Shown here in pieces: positions 1-9,214 of a stretch of DNA of 64,000 nt; the stretch's first letter is position 1, and every line of letters begins with the position of its first letter. Made by a program: the position numbers and the translations under genes. The notes under the pieces were generated by a model. The model did not search any database and was not told where the DNA came from. It saw only the letters and a list, made by a program, of their open reading frames with translations. The DNA is from Lithocarpus polystachyus (lineage: Eukaryota; Streptophyta; Magnoliopsida; Fagales; Fagaceae). The stretch covers positions 59,607,447 through 59,671,446 of the forward strand of contig CM066165.1 in assembly GCA_033629205.1 (NCBI GenBank), written 5' to 3'.

Positions 1-1
1 A

Positions 2-2179
2 GATGGAATTACAGTGGACCCTAGTAAGATCGAAGCTGTAGTTAATTGGGCTGCCCCTACTAATGTAAGTGAGGTAAGAAGTTTTTTGGGCCTTGCAGGT
101 TATTATAGAAGATTTGTGGAAGGATTTTCCAGTATTGCAACTCCTCTAACTCGATTAACTCGAAAACATGCAAAGTTTGACTGGACAGAGGAATGTGAAA
201 GAAGTTTCCAGGAGTTGAAGCAACGGTTGGTTTCTGCACCAGTATTGACTATTCCATCTGGTTCGGGTGGTTTTGTGATATATAGTGATGCATCTCGTAA
301 GGGTCTTGGTTGTGTTCTGATGCAACATGGGAAGGTGGTTGCTTATGCCTCTCGGCAACTAAAGAATTATGAACAGAATTATCCAACTCATGATTTGGAA
401 TTGGCAGCAGTGGTTTTTGCATTGAAGATTTGGAGGCATTACTTGTATGGTGAGAGATGTGAAATATACACTGACCATAAAAGTTTGAAGTACATATACA
501 CTCAAAAAGAATTAAATTTGAGACAAAGGAGATGGCTAGAATTGATTAAAGACTATGATTGTTCTATAAATTACCATCCTGGTAAAGCCAATGTTGTGGC
601 TGATGCACTTAGTCGAAGGTCGTATAGCTTTTCAGCTGCTTTATTAACTACTCAGAAGCATATTATTGTTGATCTTCAGAAACTTGGAGTAGACATAGTG
701 ACTGGAGACTCCCAATCCTACCTGGCAAGTTTAAGTGTACAACCCACCCTAATTGATAAGATCAAAGCTGCTCAGAGTGGTGACCCTCAATTGTTTAAGA
801 TCATGGAACAAGTACGTGGTGGAAGTAGATTTGATTTTAGTATCTCTGATGATGGTGTTTTGAGGTTTGGTAATAGGCTTTGTGTGCCTAATGATTCATT
901 GATTAAAAGAGAGATATTGGAGGAAGCACATCGTTCGCCTTATACAATGCATCCGGGTAGTACCAAGATGTATCATGACCTTCGAGAAGTTTATTGGTGG
1001 ATTAACATGAAAAGAGAAATTGCTCAATTTGTGGAACAATGCTTGATTTGCCAGCAAGTCAAAGTGGAGCATCAGAGGCCATCAGGGTTGTTACAACCTT
1101 TACCTATTCCTGAGAGGAAGTGGGAGAATATCACCATGGACTTTGTGTGTGGATTACCGAGATCACCTAAGAATCATGATGCTATTTGGGTGGTGGTGGA
1201 TAGGTTGACTAAATCTGCCCACTTCATTCCAATTAGAATGAACTACTCTCTTGACAAACTGGCTGAACTTTATATAAATGAGATTGTGAGGTTGCATGGA
1301 GTGCCAGCTTCTATTGTATCTGATAGAGATTCGAGGTTCACTTCAGGGTTTTGGGATAGTTTGCAAAAAGCCTTGGGTACTAAGTTGAACTTTAGTACTG
1401 CTTGCCACCCTCAAACGGATGGACAGTCTGAGAGAACTATCCAAACTTTGGAAGACATGTTGAGAGCTTGTGTCTTGGATTTCAAGGGTAGTTGGAATGA
1501 CTATTTGACTTTGGTGGAGTTTGCTTATAACAATAGTTATCACTCCAGTATTAAGATGGCACCTTATGAGGCTTTGTATGGGAGAAAGTGTAGATCCCCA
1601 GTTTGTTGGGATGAGGTTGGAGAGAGGAGAATCTTGGGTCCTGAGATTGTTCAAAGGACCAGTGAAAAGATTGATGTGATTCGGGAAAGGTTGCGTGCAG
1701 CTCAGAGTAGACAGAAAAGTTATGCTGATCCACGGAGAAGAGAAGTGGAATTTGAAGTTGGAGACATGGTTTTCATTCGAGTGTCACCTATGAAAGGAGT
1801 TATGAGGTTTGGCAAGAAGGGTAAGTTAAGCCCTAGGTACGTGGGGCCCTTTGAAGTTTTGGAGAGAGTTGGTTCTGTTGCTTACCGGCTTGCTTTACCA
1901 CCGACCTTGTCAAGGTTACATAACGTTTTTCATGTATCTATGTTGAGGAGGTATGTTCCCGATCCTTCTCATATCTTGAGTTATGAGCCACTCCAAGTCA
2001 AAGAGAATTTATCCTACGAGGAGGTCCCAATTCAGATTTTAGATCATAAAGAGCAAGTGCTACGTAATAAGACTATATATTTGGTTAAAGTATTATGGAG
2101 GAATCATTCCATAGAAGAAGCTTCATGGGAGCGTAAAGACGAAATGCAATCCAAATATCCCCAGCTTTTTCTGCAGTGA
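2..2179 (+). CDS. Ty3/Gypsy chromovirus pol, 5'-truncated by window edge (RT end, RNase H, integrase, chromodomain-like tail)
   Basis: The frame is open from the window edge, so the start lies upstream; residue numbers here count from base 14. The first ~60 residues are the end of reverse transcriptase (SFLGLAGYYRRF). RNase H follows, with acidic positions in IYSDAS (D92), DLELAAVV and YTDHKSL. Next come an integrase zinc finger (His/His then CLIC) and a catalytic triad readable as D376, D437 and E473, with DD35E spacing, in MDFVCG, SDRDSRF and GQSERT. The C-terminal ~45 residues (VKVLWRNHSIEEASWE) resemble a chromodomain, which targets integration to chromatin. The protein would reverse-transcribe and integrate the element. 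There is no stop or frameshift, unlike all Copia pol copies in the window. Lineage Tekay/Del is inferred from the domain order and tail. The PPT and 3' LTR follow directly. Confidence 0.93.
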   Translation, partial: DGITVDPSKIEAVVNWAAPTNVSEVRSFLGLAGYYRRFVEGFSSIATPLTRLTRKHAKFDWTEECERSFQELKQRLVSAPVLTIPSGSGGFVIYSDASRKGLGCVLMQHGKVVAYASRQLKNYEQNYPTHDLELAAVVFALKIWRHYLYGERCEIYTDHKSLKYIYTQKELNLRQRRWLELIKDYDCSINYHPGKANVVADALSRRSYSFSAALLTTQKHIIVDLQKLGVDIVTGDSQSYLASLSVQPTLIDKIKAAQSGDPQLFKIMEQVRGGSRFDFSISDDGVLRFGNRLCVPNDSLIKREILEEAHRSPYTMHPGSTKMYHDLREVYWWINMKREIAQFVEQCLICQQVKVEHQRPSGLLQPLPIPERKWENITMDFVCGLPRSPKNHDAIWVVVDRLTKSAHFIPIRMNYSLDKLAELYINEIVRLHGVPASIVSDRDSRFTSGFWDSLQKALGTKLNFSTACHPQTDGQSERTIQTLEDMLRACVLDFKGSWNDYLTLVEFAYNNSYHSSIKMAPYEALYGRKCRSPVCWDEVGERRILGPEIVQRTSEKIDVIRERLRAAQSRQKSYADPRRREVEFEVGDMVFIRVSPMKGVMRFGKKGKLSPRYVGPFEVLERVGSVAYRLALPPTLSRLHNVFHVSMLRRYVPDPSHILSYEPLQVKENLSYEEVPIQILDHKEQVLRNKTIYLVKVLWRNHSIEEASWERKDEMQSKYPQLFLQ

Positions 2180-2214
2180 GGTATGTTTTGAATTTTCGAG
2201 GACGAAAATTTTAT

Positions 2215-2227
2215 AAGAGGGGGAGAA
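2215..2227 (+). promoter_or_regulatory. Polypurine tract of the Gypsy element
   Basis: A purine run (AAGAGGGGGAGAA) lies immediately 5' of the LTR that begins TGTAACACCC. Such a tract primes plus-strand DNA synthesis in LTR retrotransposons, and its position against the LTR boundary is diagnostic. Confidence 0.85.
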
Positions 2228-4522
2228 TGTAACACCCGTCTCATTTAAATTTAATTTAATCACTTCTAGAGAGTGGATTTAATAATTTGCTTAATTTATT
2301 TTTGGAGGAAATAATTAATTTTATATTGTGATTTTTTACAATGATAATAATAATAATATTAATGTGTTTAGTGGGAATATAGGTGGGTCTTAGAAGTTTA
2401 TTTTAGTGTAATGGGCTTCTAAATTTTCAGCCCAACTGAAAATAGCCTTATCATGGAATAGGCTTCTAAACTTTCAGCCCAAGTGCAACAGCCTTATAAT
2501 GAAATAAAATTAGGGTTTCCTAGGGTTAGGTAGAGAGAAAGACACAAGACACAAAAAAAAAAAAAAAAAAAAAGAGAGATTACAGCAAAAAGGGGCTGTA
2601 GAGAGTGCGCTGCAAGGGGCTGCCAGCAAAAAAAAAAACCTCAATTCGGTATTGAGGTAAACTTATGTGTTCACAAACTTTATTGCTTTCTTTGGGCACT
2701 ATTTGATCTAGGATCCTACGAATCTGAATGAATGAATGGTTCGATTTTTTTTATACAAATCGTTGCATAGGTAAATTGATGTCAGAGAAGCATGATATAT
2801 ATATAAGCACTAATTGATTGTGATATTGAACCTCTTGGATATTCGTGGAGTTACATCTCTTACAGCTTAAGCGGCATTGTTTGTCTTGGCGTGAGTTGCA
2901 TCAGTGGACTAGGTGTTCCTATATTTATATATATAAGTATATAGCATCTGTTGGTTCACGTGGAAAAGGTAGAATTTGATATTAGGTTTATATAGATCTG
3001 ATAGTATAAGAATTGTATCATGGAAGCATCATCCTATAAAGATTATATCATGGAAGCTTATTCATAGTTGTGCAATAGTTGATTTTAAAGTGGAACTTCA
3101 TGTATGACCGTGGAGTAGCATCATTCTATATAGTTTAAGTTATCGTGGTGTCCTTGAGTGGCATTTTAGATGATCTACGGGTATACATTTATATATATAT
3201 AGGATAACAAATTTATATTTTAGGGGTGCTTTACTATTATTTTTAATCTAGAATAGGTTTGGGGGTTTATTAGAAAGACATGTTAAATTTTATTTTGCCA
3301 AATCTTCTTAGTGGCTGAGGAATTGTTTTATCAAGAGGATGTTGTGGTTATTAAAGAACCTGCCCTTATTGAGTTATTTATTTATTATTTAGGTTCTAGT
3401 TGACGTCGTTTCGAGCGATTGAAGTGAAGCTTGGTTTAACCACTAGAGGTAAGTAGACTTCAACACATGACGTCTCTCAAGACGTATATATTTATATATA
3501 TATATATATATATATAATTGTGGTAAAAATATATTTATATATATATACATACACATAATTGCAAAAGTGAAGTTTCAAAGACTTATACCATTGTTAGTGC
3601 TTTATACATACTCAAATTCTATTATTTATTGTATATTATTGTGAAACTGTATATGTCAAGAGTGTTTCAAATGGTCAACTAGACAGTCTGCAACCTTTGC
3701 CAACACAGGGTTAAGTGTTGGTCTTCGGCCGAAGCAGTGTTAGTGTGGTGTGGTGCAGTGTTATTGTTGCTCTTCGGAGCTAGTGTTGCCTCTTTGAGGT
3801 TAGTGTTATTGTTCCCATGGGAAATCACCCACCGAGTGTTTAGCAGCTTTTGTCTGTGTTTGACTAATATTTTTCATATTGGATTACTGTTTAATTGCTA
3901 CTGTTCTTTCAGGTGGAAAATTGTTTATTTTCATAATAAAGTGTTCTACCTATTTGGTGCATATTGGCATATAAATGTGGTTATTATTTTATTAATGTTT
4001 ACAGCGTTATAGTGAAGTGTTTTATTTTCACAGCTTTATAGAATATATTATATTACAGTTTAAACTAATTTTAATTGTATCGTGATGACTATATTTTGTC
4101 AATGATATTATCGTTTGTTTTGGGAAGACATCCTCATGTTTGTAGTCTCTTATTGAGCCTTTAGCTCACCCCTTTTTCCATCCTTTCAGATTAGAGTTAT
4201 GGAGTGTCTTTTGGTGGTAGATCAGTGGAGCCTTAGATGGACGACTTCGTTTGGAGCTTGATAGTTGCAGAATTGTTTTAGTAAAAATTGTTTCAGGACA
4301 ATGAGATTATTATTTTGGAACTATTTTGAGATGTTATTTGGAGATTTTACATTCAAGAATATTATTGTTGTTTTGTTTTTTTATGGATTCTTAAGGAAAT
4401 CTGATGATATTCAAGAAGTTTATTTGAGGATAAATATTACGCTCTGTTCCATTATATCATTGTTGATTATTTCTAAGACAAGTTAAACATCTAAATCCTT
4501 GCTTTGGGTTTGGGGTGTTACA
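2228..4522 (+). repeat. 3' LTR of the Gypsy chromovirus element (~2.3 kb)
   Basis: The LTR begins TGTAACACCCGTC and ends GGGGTGTTACA. A second copy of the same LTR family lies at 24527-26933, which fixes both ends. It contains a poly-A run near 2552-2573, TA microsatellites near 3490-3550, and the motif CTTCGGCCGAAG near 3723. The next five bases (GATAG, 4523-4527) should be the right TSD copy; the left copy is outside the window. Hydrophobic ORFs within it are not conserved between the two copies and are not called. Confidence 0.9.
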
Positions 4523-4803
4523 GATAGTATCCTCTATGCTGAGTTCTTGCTATTATTACTTAGAGGCCAAAGAAAAAGCGGCAAATTATTTTTGTTTGGT
4601 AAGAGTTACCATTATAGCATTAATAATGAGAATATTTCTCACTTGATCATAGTGATTGGTATGACTTCGCTTCCGAAGAATATTAATTGTGGGATTATGT
4701 TGTCATTGCACCTAATATAATATGTTTTTGAGTTCCATATTATATAGTTATGGATGCAAAATATATTGTCCCTATAATTATGTTCACAGTCTTTAAATGA
4801 AGT
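4523..4803 (+). mobile_element. D1: leader fragment of a decayed Copia element
   Basis: This stretch closely matches the Copia leader seen at 48668-48950 (region between PBS and gag) and at 8941-9200. It is the part of D1 left between the Gypsy insertion and the S1 insertion. D1 resumes at 6492. It has no coding capacity. Confidence 0.75.
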
Positions 4804-6491
4804 TGTTAGGTTCTAAAAGTTTAGAACAATTGGCAAATCGTGAGCATACAAGAACATACAAGCTGCAGAAAGAAGATTTCAGAATTTGCCTAATTCGATC
4901 GATTGAGCCTGTTTTTCATGCAACTGTTTATGGGTCACATAGTGTCAAGTTTGCATTTATTGAAAGAGAAAATATTTTTCTTGTTGTGCATCCTTAACTT
5001 AGTTTTTAAAGTTGGGTTTGTGTATTTTTATTTATCCCCACCTCCTAAATTTTCCCCAAAACTGTTTTTCCCAAAACTTGTTTTGTTTTTTCTATTTTTA
5101 TAGGGGGATAAAATATTTTTTTTGCCTTTGACTTTTTTATGTTCCCTTGGTTTATGTTCCCTTGGTTCTCTTTTTTCTCTCATGTTTACTATCACTCTAC
5201 TCTTTGTTTGAGTTGTCTTTGTCAATACGTGACAAAAAGGGGGAGAAATAGATGAAATGTGGGACAATCCTGTTTGTTTTGTTTAGGGGGAGATGAAATT
5301 GTTTTTAAAAGGGGGAGAATATAAAAGCTTTTGCTTTTTGATGTATCTAACTTAGGGGGAGAGTTAGAATTTTTTTTTTTATATATTTCTATTTTATATT
5401 ATTGTTTATATGTCTTTCTTTCCACACATGCGGTGATGTGTTTGTTGAGTGTTTCAGGAAAGACAGGTGCATTTTAATCAAGACCTTCTACCTTCTCTTG
5501 CAACTTCTAGGTTAAGAGTCTTAGATTGGGATTTGTGATGTAATTGAGCATTTTATCATATTGGGTTGTTCTTGTATTTTAATATTTCATTTTGTATGAA
5601 AGTTTTGTCACAAATTACCAAAGGAGGAGATTGTTAGGTTCTAAAAGTTTAGAACAATTGGCAAATCGTGAGCACACAAGAACATACAAGCTGCAGAAAG
5701 AAGATTTCAGAATTTTCCTGATTCGACCGATCGAAAAACAGACTCGATCGATCAAAAGTCGTATCTGCAGAATTTAAATTAAGCCCAAACAGCAGTTCAA
5801 GCCCATTAAGGATTAGGGTTTCAGATCTACTTCTCCCACTATATAAAGGAAACCCTATGCACGTTTTTACAAGGCTCTTTAGAGAGAGAAGAGTGTGCCT
5901 CTTTTATATTTAGGGTTTTGTTCCTAAAAAGCTCTCTTATATCTTCTATCGGTGTTGTTTCTTGAAGAATCTCAAGATCCGGTATTGTTGAAGTTGCTGC
6001 CCTCTCTAGTCATCAAAGGTGCTGATGATCTAAACCTTCAAGGGTGGTCTTGAAGTCACAAATAGGTGAGTTTGTGTTGTTAAACCTTTGAGTGGGATCT
6101 CAAAGTCACCATCGTGGGTGTTTGTGTTTTGCAAAGGCCAAGGAAAGAAGTAGTCCGTAGACTCGGAGCTATCATGTGGTCGTGGTAGTAAGTTTCCTAC
6201 TCGAGGTAGCAATAGGATGTTAGTGGTCTAAGTCGCTATTGTACAAACTTTAATTCTTTCTTAGTGGATTTGCTGTTTTACCTTGAGGATAGCTAGGTTA
6301 AATCCTCCCCAGATTTTTTACCAGTTTGGTTTTCCTGGGTCATCATATCATTGTGTTCTTTATATTTTCCGCTGCTTTATTATTTATGATTATTTGTGTT
6401 TAACCTAGATCTGAATAATAAACCTAAGTATCCACTTGGTTAATTAATTAGGTTAAATAATCTAGTTTTACAGAGGTCTAAACTTCTTACA
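4804..6491 (+). mobile_element. S1: internally deleted gag-type LTR element
   Basis: TGTTAGGTTCTAAAAG occurs at 4804 and again at 5632. Only ~100 bp of the 5' LTR remains (4804 to ~4905). Then come ~725 bp of internal 3' sequence with several GGGGGAG tracts (5239, 5284, 5311, 5353), and a full 3' LTR. The flanks are GAAGT (4799-4803) and AAAGT (6492-6496), a TSD with one mismatch. Rejoining the flanks gives a contiguous Copia leader like 48935-48970. The gag, PBS and any second ORF are deleted. The LTR start, LTR end and 3' tract layout match the TG2 family. Confidence 0.8.
5632..6491 (+). repeat. 3' LTR of S1 (~860 bp)
   Basis: It starts TGTTAGGTTCTAAAAG and ends CTTCTTACA. A purine tract with AGGAGGAG (5622-5630) precedes it. 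It carries CGATCGA-type words near 5724-5760, a TATA-like ACTATATAAAGG near 5838-5849, and a tail that aligns by eye with the TG2 LTR (GGATAGCTAGGTTAAATCC, TTTCCGCTGC). Confidence 0.8.
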
Positions 6492-7780
6492 AAAGTTGTC
6501 ATAAATTTTTGTTCTCTAGCTACTATTTTAATTGAATCACATTAACTAAGAAATAATTTTGGACATGGTATTTAAAGGAGCTGAATTACATAAATATGTT
6601 TCGATTCAGCATTGTCATGATTTCCTTTGCATGATGCATTGATGAAAGATAGCTTATGATTTGATCATAGTCTCCATTCAAATGCTAAATGTTACATTGG
6701 CTTCAATCTCAAGTGTGCTACAGCATGAGATGCAAAAGTTAGCACTAGACTTAGACTTTATATTAAGTCTAAATGAGATGTTTGGTATGAATCATATTGA
6801 GTGTCAAGAAAAGCTTAAGGAGTTTCATTCTATATCATTTTATGAAAATGTTTTAATTTTAAAAATGAATTGAAATTCTTGGATGTAGAGATTAAATGTT
6901 AATCTCATTTGGATATAATCCACAAGTCCTTGTTAGAATCATTTGATCAATTCAGATTTTTTTGAAAAAATATATTTTTTTTGTTATTAGAATTGATGAG
7001 TGAGTTCTACGCAACGGAAGATATTCTAAAAGTTAAGGCTAGGATCAATATAGTTTAATTCAAATCTTTGCCTAGATCGAAAGGTAAGGGTGGTAAGAAG
7101 AAGAATTATAATACCAAACAGTTGGACAAGCAAGTTGCCCTAGTAGTTGCCAAAAGGAAATTAGACTCAAAAGCATGACCAAAAGGAAAGTGTTTTTGTT
7201 TTGGTAAAGCTAAGCATTGTCCATGATTATTTTCTAGGTAGAAATTTACATGTTTTACTTTTTAAAGAGAAAGTTTCCATCCTTTGGTATTGTATGTTTT
7301 GGAACTTATTTCTAGATCTTATTAATCTAAATATATTCAAGATTGGTGAAAAATTGGCTTTTAGAACCATTATTTTATTATATTCTCAGTCTATGAATTC
7401 TATTTAGAGGATAATAAGATCTAGGGCTCCTTTATTGTAAAGGAACAAAGTTTCAATGACTTCTTTAAGTTAGTGCATACATGAAGGAGGACTAAGACTC
7501 TTATAAAAATAGTAATGTACATGATAAGTATTTCCATTTGCTTATTTCTTTTGGAGATAAACTCTAATAATAACTATGCATTTTCTAAAGTTGATTTGAA
7601 AAGTTTGTTCCTAGAACATTTGTCAAATTGTGAATTGGGTGAAAACCTAGTATATGATACTTTCACTTTTGGAGATGTCCAGTACTTGTGCTAGAAAGGA
7701 AGTCTGACAAATTGAAATCAAAGGTAGAAAAATGTGTGTTTATGATGGGTATCCAAAAGGAATTGAAAAAGATTTTTTTG
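6492..7780 (+). pseudogene. D1: decayed Copia gag and early pol
   Basis: The segment follows the same order as D2 (9215-10440) and F (48961-50200): gag UBN2-like region (words for LQHEMQ, SLNEMFG), a Lys-rich stretch, a broken zinc-knuckle region and the start of an integrase-like part (CVYDGYPKG). Every frame is interrupted. No product is expected. The right junction is abrupt: at ~7780 pol switches to leader sequence belonging to D2, and about 140 bp of D1 pol, judged against 10440-10560, is missing before D1 resumes at 22951. Confidence 0.7.
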
Positions 7781-7920
7781 CTATGATTTTTTGTGTTTCC
7801 AATTTTTGGCTTTAACTCGTTTTCGCGGGAAAAGCTTAATCGCGAGATTCTCGCGAAAATGCATTTGAAGGGAATTTTGAATGTTTTCTAAATGTTTTGA
7901 AATGTATAAAGTGTAAGGAA

Positions 7921-8321
7921 ATGTGTGATGAGATTACACATGGTTCTAACTAAAAGACCTAATGAGATCAAAGATATTAGTTAAATAGAACTCTTAGTCC
8001 TAAATAGTTTAGGACTTGTCTCTTAAGAAACATTCTAATGAGATTGGAATTGTTGTATGATTAAAAGTCCTTAATTTATTTTAATTAGAAGTTTTAATGA
8101 GATTAAAGCTTAATTAAAAGGTATATATATATATATATATATTCTAATGAGATTAGAACTTTTTATTTAGTAAATTAAGGATAGAGTTCTATATAACTAA
8201 TTTTTGATCCATTAGAGTTTGAGGAATCCTAAATAGTTTAGGACTTCCATTTTAGTTAGTGATTCTAATAAGATTAGAGTCTTCAACAAGTGCAAGGTTA
8301 TTAGTTGTGATGCGATCACAA
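7921..8321 (+). other. Array of short triloop hairpins in the D2 leader
   Basis: Short inverted repeats with three-base loops follow one another. 7921-7941 has stem ATGTGTGAT/ATTACACAT, loop GAG. 7996-8016 has AGTCCTAAA/TTTAGGACT, loop TAG. 8032-8050 has ATTCTAAT/ATTGGAAT, loop GAG. 8091-8109 has GTTTTAAT/ATTAAAGC, loop GAG. 8142-8158 has TTCTAAT/ATTAGAA, loop GAG. 8227-8243 has TCCTAAA/TTTAGGA, loop TAG. 8261-8281 has GATTCTAAT/ATTAGAGTC, loop AAG. 8305-8321 has TTGTGAT/ATCACAA, loop GCG. The element F leader has the same series. RNA folding is inferred. Confidence 0.7.
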
Positions 8322-8398
8322 TTATTTAAAGAAAAACCCAAATAATGAGTGGGAGTGCTGAAATAACCCTTTTGTTACATTTATTGTAATGTGAATAG

Positions 8399-8814
8399 AT
8401 ACCTTGTCTTGACTTCGAGTCTTGCATTCCATGAGAGGGTATTTACTTCACGGATTACAAGGTTAAACTTCTTTGTGATTGTGCGAATGTTCATTACGCT
8501 ATGGTAACGTGACTTAGTTACATCACATTGAATTTAAACAATTAAACACATTTGATGTGTAGGGTAAAAATTTCAGGACAAACCACTTGTTTAAAATTTC
8601 TAGTGGGAGAGAGATACAAGGGTTGGATCTCAAGGCCTCCATTATCAGTTCATAGTAGTGTGGGTAAGCACCTCGTCTTGGCGTATATGCCTCGCAATCC
8701 CAAAGGAGGGTGTTTATTTCATAGTACTACAAGATTGAACTTACCTGTTTAAAGTTGTGTGAACAAGCACCTCGTCTTGGCGTATATGTCTCGCGATTCC
8801 AAATAAGGGTGTTT
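8399..8814 (+). repeat. Three imperfect repeat units, each a two-stem hairpin, in the D2 leader
   Basis: Units lie at 8399-8442, 8666-8715 and 8765-8814. Each has an outer stem (ATACC/GGTAT in the first; AAGCACC/GGTGTTT with one G-U pair in the others) enclosing an inner stem (GACT/AGTC with loop TCG in the first, GGC/GCC in the second). The arms differ between units but remain complementary. The inner stem of the third is damaged. Confidence 0.7.
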
Positions 8815-9214
8815 TGTTTCATGGTACTACAGTTTTTAAACACTATAAAGGGAGATGAAATGTGGCTACACACGATTCTAGATAATGGTGTACACTAGTA
8901 TTTTTGGGTTTCATACTAATGGTGTAATGTTAACCTCCCAAAGGAGCTATGTCATTATTACTTAGAGGCCAAAGGAAGAGCGGCAAATTATTTTTGTTTG
9001 GTAAGAGTTACCATGATAGCATTAATAATGAGATATTTCTCGCCTGATCATAGTGATTGGTATGACCTCGCTTCCGAGGAATATTGATTACGAGATTAGG
9101 TTGTCGTTGCACCTAGTATAGTATTTTTGGGTTTCATACTATATGGTTATGGATGCAAAATATAATATCCTTGTAATTATGTTCATAGTCTCAAAATAAA
9201 TTTGTCATGAATTT

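Larger units (their letters stand above)
7781..9214 (+). mobile_element. D2: Copia leader, 5' end lost
   Basis: Homologous to 47560-48960 of element F, where the same sequence follows an LTR and PBS. D2 has lost its 5' LTR, PBS and the first part of the leader. In order it holds a TCGCGA word cluster (7820-7857), an array of triloop hairpins (7921-8321), three larger stem-loop units (8399-8442, 8666-8715, 8765-8814) and the common pre-gag segment. No ORF here looks real. Confidence 0.75.

Noticed and set aside
1343..1733. Antisense ORFs over the Gypsy integrase
   Set aside because: Shadows of the plus-strand pol frame.
3737..4012. Hydrophobic 91-codon ORF in the Gypsy LTR
   Set aside because: Not kept open in the homologous solo LTR at 26150-26420; ordinary LTR sequence.
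8552..8752. Small leader ORF, similar in E (28376-28708) and on the minus strand of C1 (19261-19491)
   Set aside because: The similarity follows from the stem-loop repeat itself; frames and starts are not conserved, so RNA structure explains it better.
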